DNA of 5,647 nt. It comes from Deltaproteobacteria bacterium (GTDB lineage: Bacteria > Desulfobacterota > SM23-61). Location of the stretch: contig JACRCA010000339.1 of NCBI GenBank assembly GCA_016234425.1, forward strand, positions 1-5,647, written 5' to 3'. Shown piece after piece: positions 1 through 5,647 of the stretch. The notes under the pieces were generated by a model. It was not told where the DNA came from and made no database searches. It was given only the letters and a program-made list of their open reading frames with translations. Position 1 is the stretch's first letter; every line of letters begins with the position of its first letter. Position numbers and translations under genes: made by a program.

Positions 1-4
1 AGGT

Positions 5-142
5 GTCATTGCGAGCCCAAAGGGCGTGGCAATCCAACGAAGTTGTTGCGAGGGCGAAGCCCGTGGCAATCTCAAGAGTTCCCTCGCTTCACTCGGGACC
101 GGGCTTCGTCAGCCCGCGTTTCGCGGGACTCCTCGCAATGAC
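5..142. repeat. Hairpin-rich intergenic repeat with GTCATTGCGAG terminal inverted repeats
   Basis: The element is bounded by perfect 11-bp inverted repeats, GTCATTGCGAG (5-15) and CTCGCAATGAC (132-142). Its left part holds two 26-nt direct units (9-34 and 46-71) that share TTGCGAG and CGTGGCAATC flanks around different self-complementary cores. Its right part holds two strong but mutually exclusive stems: CGGGCT/AGCCCG (100-105 with 111-116) and CCCGCG/CGCGGG (113-118 with 122-127). No reading frame was seen in it. GTCATTGCGAG/GGCAATC repeats are, to my knowledge, dispersed in many copies between genes in various bacterial genomes, so this is probably a REP- or MITE-like element. It could also act as a transcription barrier after the minus-strand gene. 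Copy number and any target-site duplication cannot be judged from one window. Confidence 0.8.
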
Positions 143-182
143 TCGTGGGGGCATATGTAAACTATAATATGCTCCACGTAAT

Positions 183-203
183 AATTTGGAGAAGATCCAA
201 ATT
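183..203 (-). terminator. Inverted repeat, possible weak terminator of the minus-strand gene
   Basis: AATTTGGA (183-190) and TCCAAATT (196-203) form a perfect 8-bp stem around a 5-nt loop, about 70 nt past the stop codon of the minus-strand aldolase/phosphatase-like gene. Read on the minus strand, the GC-poor hairpin is followed by ATTACG and not by a clean T run, so intrinsic termination would be weak. It could equally be a structural repeat or a 3' stabiliser. The rest of 151-271 is AT-rich and shows no gene or recognisable motif. Confidence 0.35.
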
Positions 204-271
204 TAAAGAAATTGAACATTAGTAGTGCAGCGAATTATCAGTTTTCAGCCAACTCCAGCCTATTGTCCGCT

Positions 272-2944
272 CTAGGATATCTTCCGATAGAGATCTTGAG
301 TGGCGCTTTGGACTAACCGACCATAGGGAGATCCTTCGCGGGTGAGCCGGTTAAGAACTTTCATCAGCGGGTAGGCAGGCTCCACATCGCGGGCCCCAAC
401 ACCCACTGGGGTAAACTCTGACCCCTGGGCTCGCCAGATACGGGCGTTGATTTGGTCGAGGCGGAGGCGAACCTCTCGGAACCCCGGCTGGTCATAGACA
501 TCTTCCAATGCCGCAATGCCACCCGAGTTGAGGGTTACCTTTAAGCCCACCTGGAGCCCCCGGCTGCGCACCGTGGCTATGGCCGCAGAAAGGGGTTTGG
601 GAAGCAGCATCATATAGTGGGAACCGCGTTCGTCTCCCTGGGTCATGTAAAACCCGGTCTGCATGTAGTCAAAGATGGGATTGACCAGTTCTTCCACCCC
701 CAGGAGAACAGGATCATCTTTCCCCACATATTCCCCACCGGTAATGAGCGCGAGCTTCTCCGTAGAAGCAGCCAGTAAAATATCCTGGATGGCTGCTTCG
801 ACGGCCTCCCTGTTGGCGATACTCTGGGGCAATGACCATACCCGCTTCACGTTAAAAAGATTGGTCGCTCCCAACAGGGTCGCAATGTCATCGCGATGCG
901 CTCGAGCATCCAGAAAGATGCGCGCATGGTTGTGAACGTCGAAAATCTCATAGGCCAGACTTTGGCCATACCGCGACCGGAATTGCTCCTGCACCAGTGC
1001 TCTTTCAACTGCGTGGTAGACCGGAACGTTAAAAGCAGCGGGCCCGGCTTTGTCGGCAGCCAGCAGCCCTACCCTGCACGTGCCTTTCAGGGGCAACTCC
1101 GCAAAACCCGGCCCCTGACCTGTGACATTCCCGGCGAATGGCTTCAAAATTTCCACAGAGCCACGGCCTCGTTTCCAGCTCACCTGTTCATCGCGGATTT
1201 TTTCCAGGTAGGAAATTTCGGGCGCAGGCATGTGCTCTTCCAGCAACTTGACAAACCGGTCGCTGGGTTCGGCCAGATCATCTACTTTCTTGCCTTTGGT
1301 GGCCGGGCCGATCTTCAGATCCTGAGCCAGGCCATAAGGTTTATACCCGATCAGCTCCGTCACCCATACCATGCGCCAGAATGTCCGAAAAGCGAGCAGG
1401 TGAATTTCATTGGCATCCACCCCCCGATGGTGGGACATCAGGAGGTGGACGTCATCGCCCACGGAAAAAACGCGAAAGCTGCGGACGAGCAGGTTCTCGC
1501 GGGCCTCTTGCAGGCTGGCTCGGCCCACCCCCTCGAAGAGGGTGGTTGGTGAAGTGTGCCCTACTTTGCCGCCGGCATCGGCCTTGATATCCGATATGGT
1601 TTCTCCTTGGGAATGCTCATTTGCCCTGGCAATTAAGGGGTCAATCTCTCCCGTTTCCACGGAGGGAATGTTTTTGAATAGGCCATGCAAACGCTCAGCC
1701 CTGGCCCGGGCGCGCCGCTCCGCCTCTTCCGCCGTCACATAAGGCTGAAACTCTCCATGCTGCAGCATGGGCTGAATAAACTCGCGAGCTTCCTTTTGCA
1801 GCCACTCTGTCTGGACGCGATCCTGAGCAAATACATCAATGACGTCATGCTCCGGCGGGATGCGGCCATGGCCGTAGGACTGATAGCTGTACGCGACCAG
1901 TTTAGCTGTACCTTGCTCCTCAGTCGCGGTGCGAGCCTCGGCCATCGTAACAGGCATTACCCCTACATGATAACCGCCCCCAGAGCCACCTATGGTAAAG
2001 TGAAAGTCCCCCCCCAGGTTGAACTGAGCTTCCCCCACTGCTGGCAGGCCGCTCTGCAGGCGAATGATGACGACCGGATTCTCCACCGGAATGCCGGCAA
2101 GAGCCGGTTCGACAGAGACTACGGCCACAGGTTCGTGCCGGGTGGCCTGCAAATTTAACCCATCAGAAACAAACCGACCTCTTACCGCATAGATCGCGCT
2201 CAGCACCCATTCAGCAGGATTAGCGATCATCGAGAGCAGCTCGCCCCAGTCGCCCACCTGCTCACGTTCAAACTCGAGCGGCTCTTTCAAGAAAGGATAG
2301 ATCAGAAAAAGCCTTTCCTCTTCCGGGCGGTCGCCGAACGAAAAAAGTCGCCGCTGCGCCCTTCCAGCCAGCAGGTCATGGGCATTTTCCACAATCGCCA
2401 TAAAGCGCGTGCCATCCAGCCTCTGATGAGATCCTTTGTCAGGATGAAAGAACAGGTCAAAGAGCATGCGGTTGAAAGAGCCAACCCCGCCATTAATCAG
2501 TTTGGCAATGAAAATCGGCTCAGCCCCCCGCTCGGTAAAGGGAAACTCCACTGGACGCAAGTGCAACGAAGCGATGCGCTGCGCAGTGCTGAGCTGGAGA
2601 AAATTCTGACCATCGATGGGTCGATACCAGCCAGCTTCGGCCGCTCGGGCGAAGGCTACGGCCGCGGCCTCATAGGCAAGGTTGTGGACCCTGGGATGGT
2701 GTAAGCCCTGTCCGAGAGTGTTCACTTGCAAGTGCAGATCGTGACCGAAAGCGTACACCCGGAAGTCTTGAATATCCCCGTTCTTCCTTGCTTTGTCCAG
2801 GACCGCTTCCCCCGCTTCGACCACTTCCTGCGGTATGCTGGATAACCCGCCAAGCCAGCGAACCAGGTTGGCGCTGATGATCGTAATCGTCGCCCGCTTG
2901 GCGATTCGCTCGCGCTCCTTAGCTAAAAACTCCTCCCGGGTCAT
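272..2944 (-). CDS. Tandem-duplicated fructose-1,6-bisphosphate aldolase/phosphatase-like protein
   Basis: This 890-residue protein is about twice the usual 365-385 residues of the bifunctional archaeal-type enzyme, which condenses triose phosphates to fructose 1,6-bisphosphate and dephosphorylates it to fructose 6-phosphate in gluconeogenesis (cytosolic, Mg-dependent). I read two copies, about 17-427 and 448-865, joined by a charged, Arg/Glu/Ala-rich linker. The C-terminal copy carries IKADAGGKVGH (D456, H463), GDD (D497, D498), GLAQD (Q541), GNVTGQGPG (605-613), ADK (D631), YVGKDDP (Y739, K742, D743, D744) and RGSH (773-776). These match the recalled metal ligands, catalytic Tyr and Schiff-base Lys of the Sulfolobus enzyme. 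The N-terminal copy has N26, G33, H68, I150 and no YVGKDD, but keeps RLQSGLPAVGE (295-305), which the C-terminal copy lacks. The ATG at 2944 follows AGGAGG with 6 nt spacing. The gene is intact and monocistronic here. Fold assignment is strong; the actual activity and substrate are inference. Confidence 0.88.
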   Translation of the reverse strand: MTREEFLAKERERIAKRATITIISANLVRWLGGLSSIPQEVVEAGEAVLDKARKNGDIQDFRVYAFGHDLHLQVNTLGQGLHHPRVHNLAYEAAAVAFARAAEAGWYRPIDGQNFLQLSTAQRIASLHLRPVEFPFTERGAEPIFIAKLINGGVGSFNRMLFDLFFHPDKGSHQRLDGTRFMAIVENAHDLLAGRAQRRLFSFGDRPEEERLFLIYPFLKEPLEFEREQVGDWGELLSMIANPAEWVLSAIYAVRGRFVSDGLNLQATRHEPVAVVSVEPALAGIPVENPVVIIRLQSGLPAVGEAQFNLGGDFHFTIGGSGGGYHVGVMPVTMAEARTATEEQGTAKLVAYSYQSYGHGRIPPEHDVIDVFAQDRVQTEWLQKEAREFIQPMLQHGEFQPYVTAEEAERRARARAERLHGLFKNIPSVETGEIDPLIARANEHSQGETISDIKADAGGKVGHTSPTTLFEGVGRASLQEARENLLVRSFRVFSVGDDVHLLMSHHRGVDANEIHLLAFRTFWRMVWVTELIGYKPYGLAQDLKIGPATKGKKVDDLAEPSDRFVKLLEEHMPAPEISYLEKIRDEQVSWKRGRGSVEILKPFAGNVTGQGPGFAELPLKGTCRVGLLAADKAGPAAFNVPVYHAVERALVQEQFRSRYGQSLAYEIFDVHNHARIFLDARAHRDDIATLLGATNLFNVKRVWSLPQSIANREAVEAAIQDILLAASTEKLALITGGEYVGKDDPVLLGVEELVNPIFDYMQTGFYMTQGDERGSHYMMLLPKPLSAAIATVRSRGLQVGLKVTLNSGGIAALEDVYDQPGFREVRLRLDQINARIWRAQGSEFTPVGVGARDVEPAYPLMKVLNRLTREGSPYGRLVQSATQDLYRKIS

Positions 2945-2950
2945 GGCCTT

Positions 2951-2956
2951 CCTCCT
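2951..2956 (-). promoter_or_regulatory. Shine-Dalgarno AGGAGG of the aldolase/phosphatase-like gene
   Basis: On the minus strand, AGGAGG lies 6 nt before the ATG at 2944-2942. It is a near-perfect anti-16S match and fixes this start, including the roughly 17-residue charged leader before the first beta strand. I found no convincing -35/-10 pair for either gene in the rest of this divergent intergenic region (2957-3178). TTAACA on the minus strand (around 3070-3075) resembles a -35 box, but no -10 sits at proper spacing. Confidence 0.8.
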
Positions 2957-3178
2957 TTCTTACGATCTATCTTTGCACTCCGGTAGTTCTTGAACGGTCC
3001 GGCATTGGCAACGGGCCTGAAATCGCGCCCTCCTCCACTTACCACACCTTAGCATAAAAAGAAACCTCTTGTTAAGGGTTTTGATTTCCGTCCCCTTTAT
3101 TCCTCCGCTCTACCCTTGCTTTTCTCCAGCAACCGGAGTAATCTGCTTAAGAAGGCTTCGATAATGCCACGCGAAGGA

Positions 3179-3184
3179 GAGGAG
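3179..3184 (+). promoter_or_regulatory. Shine-Dalgarno GAGGAG that sets the MBL-fold gene start
   Basis: GAGGAG, within a longer purine stretch from 3174, lies 6 nt before the ATG at 3191. This makes 3191 a better start than the in-frame TTG at 3116, which would add 25 residues of non-conserved sequence, or the ATG at 3164, which has only a weak AAGG upstream. Homology also starts just after 3191, with VEKVFPNIFRMEIPLP. Confidence 0.7.
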
Positions 3185-3190
3185 CGCTCG

Positions 3191-4174
3191 ATGGTTGAAA
3201 AAGTATTCCCGAACATTTTCCGGATGGAAATTCCTCTTCCGGCCAGTCCCTTAAAAGCCATTAACTCGTATGTAATCAAGGGAGAGGGCCGGTTCCTCAT
3301 GATCGATACCGGAATGAATCGGGAGGAGTGCATGGAGGCCATGCAGTCCTCCCTGCAGAAACTGGAAGTCGATTTGAGGCGGACAGATTTTTTTATCACC
3401 CACCTCCATGCTGACCATTTTGGGCTCGTTTCCGAGCTGACCAGGGATTCGTCCAAGGTCTATTTTAACGAACCGGACGCCCAAGTCCTTAGAGACCCAA
3501 ACCACTGGGAAAAGATGGTTGCTTTTGGTTTGGTGAATGGATTCCCGGAATCTGACTTGAAGGCCGCCCTCATGAAGCACCCCGGGCGCAGGTATCACGC
3601 CAGAGGTCCCCTGGATTTATGCTTCCTGAAAGAAGGAGATCGGATTCAAATCGGAGAGTATGCCTTCCTTTGTGTAGAGACTCCCGGTCATACCCAGGGC
3701 CACATGTGTCTTTATGAGCCGAAGGCAAAGATCTTTTTCTCCGGAGACCATATCCTGGACACCATTACCCCCAATATTTCATTATGGTCTGACAACGTCG
3801 ACCCCCTGCAACAATACCTGCAAAGCCTGGATAAAATCGATGCCTATGACATCGAGCGGGTGCTTCCGGGACACCGCCACCCTTTCGAACATCACCGCCG
3901 GAGAATCGCGGAACTGAAAAAGCACCATGAGGTAAGGACCGAAGAGGTTTTGGCCATCCTGCAAAAGGGCAGGCAAACTGCTTACCAAGTAGCCTCGCAG
4001 ATGACCTGGGACATCGACTGTGAAATGTGGGAAGATTTCCCCCTTCCCCAGAAGTGGTTTGCTTCCGGAGAGGCTCTAGCCCACCTTAGATACCTTGAGG
4101 GCCGGGGGCGAGTAAGAAGGGAACTACAGGAAGGAAAAGTCTTGTTTTCCCAGCTTGAGGGCCTTCGCCAGTAA
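3191..4174 (+). CDS. MBL-fold metallo-hydrolase with C-terminal winged-helix domain
   Basis: The protein has 327 residues from the ATG at 3191. It is a metallo-beta-lactamase-superfamily hydrolase, probably cytosolic since no signal peptide is seen. The binuclear metal site is complete: HLHADH (H71, H73, D75, H76), PGHTQGH (H167), SGDH (D186) and PGHRHP (H228). A beta-hairpin N-terminus (NSYVIKGEGRFLMIDTG) is typical of the fold. After about residue 250 comes a helical region with TAYQVA and a LxYLEGRGRVRREL end, which resembles the winged-helix domain that follows the lactamase domain in LACTB2-type proteins. Members of this group act on varied esters, thioesters or nucleic acids, and the substrate cannot be read from sequence. 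It is transcribed divergently from the aldolase/phosphatase-like gene and converges on the diguanylate cyclase, so it is probably a single-gene unit. No clear intrinsic terminator follows; GGCT/AGCC at 4195-4207 is a 4-bp stem without a T run. Confidence 0.92.
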   Translation: MVEKVFPNIFRMEIPLPASPLKAINSYVIKGEGRFLMIDTGMNREECMEAMQSSLQKLEVDLRRTDFFITHLHADHFGLVSELTRDSSKVYFNEPDAQVLRDPNHWEKMVAFGLVNGFPESDLKAALMKHPGRRYHARGPLDLCFLKEGDRIQIGEYAFLCVETPGHTQGHMCLYEPKAKIFFSGDHILDTITPNISLWSDNVDPLQQYLQSLDKIDAYDIERVLPGHRHPFEHHRRRIAELKKHHEVRTEEVLAILQKGRQTAYQVASQMTWDIDCEMWEDFPLPQKWFASGEALAHLRYLEGRGRVRRELQEGKVLFSQLEGLRQ

Positions 4175-4216
4175 AAATGGGTCGTGGGGAAACTGGCTTT
4201 AAGAGCCTGGAGAGAA

Positions 4217-4245
4217 AAATAGACTTTACCAAGAGGGTGGGTAAA
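4217..4245 (-). terminator. Weak candidate terminator of the diguanylate cyclase gene
   Basis: TTTACC (4225-4230) and GGTAAA (4240-4245) form a 6-bp stem with a 9-nt loop. The stem overlaps the stop codon of the minus-strand gene. On the minus strand it is followed within a few bases by TATTTTT. The stem is short and AT-rich, so termination would be weak. It is the only T-run-associated hairpin in the 51-bp gap between the convergent genes. Confidence 0.25.
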
Positions 4246-5181
4246 AGCAATCCTTTCCTTCTTTTTTGGCCATCAGCAGGTTATGATCTGCCCGAATGAT
4301 TAGCTCGCCTTTATTGCTCGCGTCCGTGGGATAACTGGCCAGGCCGATACTCAGGGTCAATCCTACCTCCAGGGTGCTGTCATAGATCTGAACCTTCGAC
4401 TTTCTCACTTTAGTCAACAAGCGCTTGGCTAAATGGATGGCGTTCTTTCCACTGGTTTCAGGGGTAATGATGGCGAACTCCTCCCCCCATAGCGGTAGAT
4501 ATGATCTATCCGTCGACAATTCTCCCGCAGCAGATTGGCAATATGCTGCAGGGCCTGATCCCCAGCCGGATGGCCGTAGGCATCGTTGAACTGCTTGAAA
4601 TTGTCGATATCCACCATCAGCAAACTCAGGGGCTGGTTATACCGGATGGCGGGAGCCATCTCTTGATTCAGAAGTTCATGGAAGTGACGGTGATTGTACA
4701 GGTCGGTAAGGCCGTCGCGAATGGAAAGGTACTGGTAGAATTCTCGCTTCTTCCTCTCCGCGAACAAAAGCTCTCGAGTCTCCAGGATACTTCTCTGCCG
4801 TTCTATGGTTTCGTTGATGTACTTCATCATTTGGTCATTCTGAATGGGTTTCAGTAAATAAGCACTGGCTCCGGCATTCAAGGCATCTACAGAATCCTGT
4901 AACGAGGGATTTCCCGTTATGAAGATCAGCGAAGTATCCGGATGGATTCCCTTCATCACCCTTAAAAGATCCAGTCCTTTCATATCGGGAAGTTCAACTT
5001 CCATCACGGCAATGTTATAGAAAAATTCCTTAGCCATATTGATAGCCTGTTTTCCATTATGGGCCACCTCCGTGAAATAACCGGCTTCCTGGAAGGTATC
5101 GGCCAAGGGCTGATAAATTTCCGCATTCTTTTCCACGATCAGGATATGCACCCTCTTTTTCTGACTTCTGCTATCCTGCAT
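4226..5181 (-). pseudogene. REC-GGDEF diguanylate cyclase, frameshifted within the GGEEF motif
   Basis: Repaired by one base, this reads as a 318-residue response-regulator diguanylate cyclase, which makes cyclic di-GMP from two GTP in the cytosol. The receiver domain spans about 11-130 with T89 and K111 intact. The phospho-acceptor position is Glu (E61, in MEVELP) and the acidic pair reads E17-K18. A short helical linker (130-153) leads to the GGDEF domain: RDGLTDLYNHRHF (155-167), Mg-binding D191 in VDIDNFK, inhibitory-site RRID (R223, D226), then RYGG running into GEEF and later LTLSIGLASYP and RADHNLLMAKKEGKD. As sequenced, the frame fails after residue 233 and stops at 4429. The GEEF half continues in another frame to 4226. 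I chose the ATG at 5181 because frame upstream of it is not REC-like and would run into the divergent gene. The GGGGG before it is a weak ribosome site. Family identity is certain; whether the break is biological is not. Confidence 0.9.
4483..4488 (-). other. Frameshift site: six-G run (one base short) in the GGEEF codons
   Basis: The coding strand reads TATGGGGGGAGGAGTTC. Seven G would give Tyr-Gly-Gly-Glu-Glu-Phe, the active-site signature; the six present give Tyr-Gly-Gly-Arg-Ser-Ser and soon a stop. Both flanks are well-conserved GGDEF sequence in their own frames, with no other damage. A one-base indel in a homopolymer is the commonest sequencing and assembly error, and is also a natural slippage site. 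Confidence 0.9.
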
Positions 5182-5213
5182 CTTAGCCCCCGGGATAATC
5201 CAACCGAAGTTAA

Positions 5214-5242
5214 AGTATAATAAATTTACACTTTTTATTGAA
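5214..5242 (-). promoter_or_regulatory. Candidate promoter of the diguanylate cyclase gene
   Basis: On the minus strand, TTCAAT (5242-5237) and TATACT (5219-5214) are separated by 17 nt, about 33 nt before the ATG. The -10 is good (5 of 6) and the -35 poor (3 of 6). The surrounding 50 bp is strongly AT-rich compared with the flanking genes. The -10 box lies inside an imperfect palindrome, AGTATAA-N5-TTACACT (5214-5232), that could be an operator. Confidence 0.4.
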
Positions 5243-5311
5243 AAAATCAAATTATTTTGTATAAGAAGGGTCGACTCAACCCCCTTTCCAGCAGAGCATT
5301 TCATGAGGTTG

Positions 5312-5320
5312 TGGTAAAAT
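5312..5320 (+). promoter_or_regulatory. Candidate extended -10 promoter of the LarA-like gene
   Basis: TGGTAAAAT fits the extended -10 form TGnTAtaaT with one mismatch in the hexamer. No good -35 is present 16-18 nt upstream, as is common for extended -10 promoters. A start about 7 nt downstream would leave a leader of roughly 45 nt before the ATG at 5374. Confidence 0.4.
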
Positions 5321-5358
5321 AATTGGACTGGAGTGAAAAATTTCAACGAGGGGATAAA

Positions 5359-5364
5359 AAGGAG
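5359..5364 (+). promoter_or_regulatory. Shine-Dalgarno AAGGAG of the LarA-like gene
   Basis: AAGGAG lies 9 nt before the ATG at 5374 and supports that start. The reading frame is homologous to its family from its first residues (YVFKYGKGQVHF), so no earlier start is needed. Confidence 0.75.
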
Positions 5365-5373
5365 TAAGCAGAA

Positions 5374-5647
5374 ATGGCCAAGCGGGAGTACGTCTTCAAA
5401 TACGGTAAAGGCCAGGTTCATTTTGCCCTGGAACCAGTGCTGGTTCAGGCCGAGTTGATGATCAAGGATTATCCGCCGATCAAAGACCCGGCAGCAGCGA
5501 TCTTAGAAGCTATCCGTCACCCCATTCACTCCAAGCCACTCCGGGAAATTGTAAAACCCGCACAGACTGTGGCCTTTATTGTCAACGACACCACCCGGGT
5601 AGCGAACAGTGAGGTGTTCTTGCCGATCTTAATGGACGAATTGAACG
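5374..5647 (+). CDS. LarA-like (lactate racemase N-terminal domain, DUF2088) protein, partial at 3' end
   Basis: Ninety-one residues are visible before the window ends; full-length family members are about 420-430 residues. The sequence shows the family hallmarks in order: KYGKGQVHFAL (9-19), YPPIKDPAAAILEAIRHPI (33-51), PLREIVKP (55-62), then AFIVNDTTR (67-75). D72 and R75 fall at the positions I recall for the substrate-contacting Asp and Arg of lactate racemase LarA, an enzyme that uses a covalently bound nickel-pincer nucleotide. The usual Pro after that Arg is Val here. The nickel-binding His and the cofactor-anchoring Lys lie beyond the window, so activity cannot be judged, and the wider family includes epimerases of other 2-hydroxy acids. 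It is transcribed divergently from the diguanylate cyclase across a 192-bp gap, with its own ribosome site and probably its own promoter. Confidence 0.85.
   Translation, partial: MAKREYVFKYGKGQVHFALEPVLVQAELMIKDYPPIKDPAAAILEAIRHPIHSKPLREIVKPAQTVAFIVNDTTRVANSEVFLPILMDELN

Noticed and set aside
5..142. CRISPR array
   Set aside because: There are only two short direct units plus inverted ends, with no regular repeat-spacer series. The structure is that of a palindromic intergenic element.
896..1552. 218-residue open frame on the plus strand
   Set aside because: It lies wholly antisense to the aldolase/phosphatase-like gene, its translation shows no family motifs, and there is no ribosome site. 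It is a by-product of GC-rich codon use on the other strand.
1685..2158. 157-residue open frame on the plus strand
   Set aside because: It is antisense to conserved family sequence of the minus-strand gene, has no recognisable domain, and has a Cys/His/Arg-rich composition typical of shadow frames.
3060..3110. Promoter for the MBL-fold gene (TTGTTA or TTGATT as -35, TTTATT as -10)
   Set aside because: No pair falls at 16-18 nt spacing with acceptable matches, so I could not support a call.
3116..3190. N-terminal extension of the MBL-fold protein from TTG at 3116
   Set aside because: The added residues are not conserved MBL sequence, and the best ribosome site (3179-3184) serves the ATG at 3191.
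4501..4857. 118-residue open frame on the plus strand
   Set aside because: It is antisense to the GGDEF and REC coding sequence and has no independent support.
5182..5421. Upstream 80-residue extension of the diguanylate cyclase frame
   Set aside because: It is low in conserved content, crosses the AT-rich promoter region and overlaps the start of the divergent LarA-like gene. The REC domain begins shortly after the ATG at 5181.

Overview
This window reads as ordinary bacterial chromosome of moderate GC, gene-dense, with Shine-Dalgarno-led starts. It carries four protein genes and one structured intergenic repeat. The combination of an archaeal-type fructose-1,6-bisphosphate aldolase/phosphatase relative, a LarA-like (nickel-dependent racemase family) gene, a metallo-beta-lactamase-fold hydrolase with a C-terminal winged helix, and a REC-GGDEF protein suits an anaerobic bacterium such as a Desulfobacterota or Firmicutes lineage. 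No marker here fixes the taxonomy, so that is inference.

Layout: 1-150 is a hairpin-rich repeat of the GTCATTGCGAG type with 11-bp terminal inverted repeats. 151-271 is AT-rich and holds one inverted repeat, possibly a weak terminator. 272-2944 (minus) encodes an 890-residue protein that I read as two tandem copies of the aldolase/phosphatase fold. 2945-3190 is a divergent intergenic region. 3191-4174 (plus) encodes the MBL-fold hydrolase. 4226-5181 (minus) is a response-regulator diguanylate cyclase whose frame is broken by one missing base in a G run, exactly inside the GGEEF signature. 5182-5373 is a second divergent intergenic region with promoter-like elements. 5374 to the window end (plus) is the start of a LarA-like gene.

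The most interesting object is the 890-residue protein. The C-terminal copy keeps all the metal-binding and Schiff-base residues I can recall for the archaeal enzyme, but has lost the RxQSGxPAVGE segment. The N-terminal copy has lost nearly all catalytic residues but keeps that segment. This reciprocal loss suggests a fused pseudo-dimer with divided labour, or a new substrate. The second point of note is the diguanylate cyclase, whose receiver domain has Glu in place of the phospho-acceptor Asp.

The genes alternate in strand (minus, plus, minus, plus), so no operon is visible and a shared pathway cannot be argued from the layout. A sugar-phosphate enzyme and a possible lactate racemase are both central carbon genes, but nothing in the sequence ties them together.
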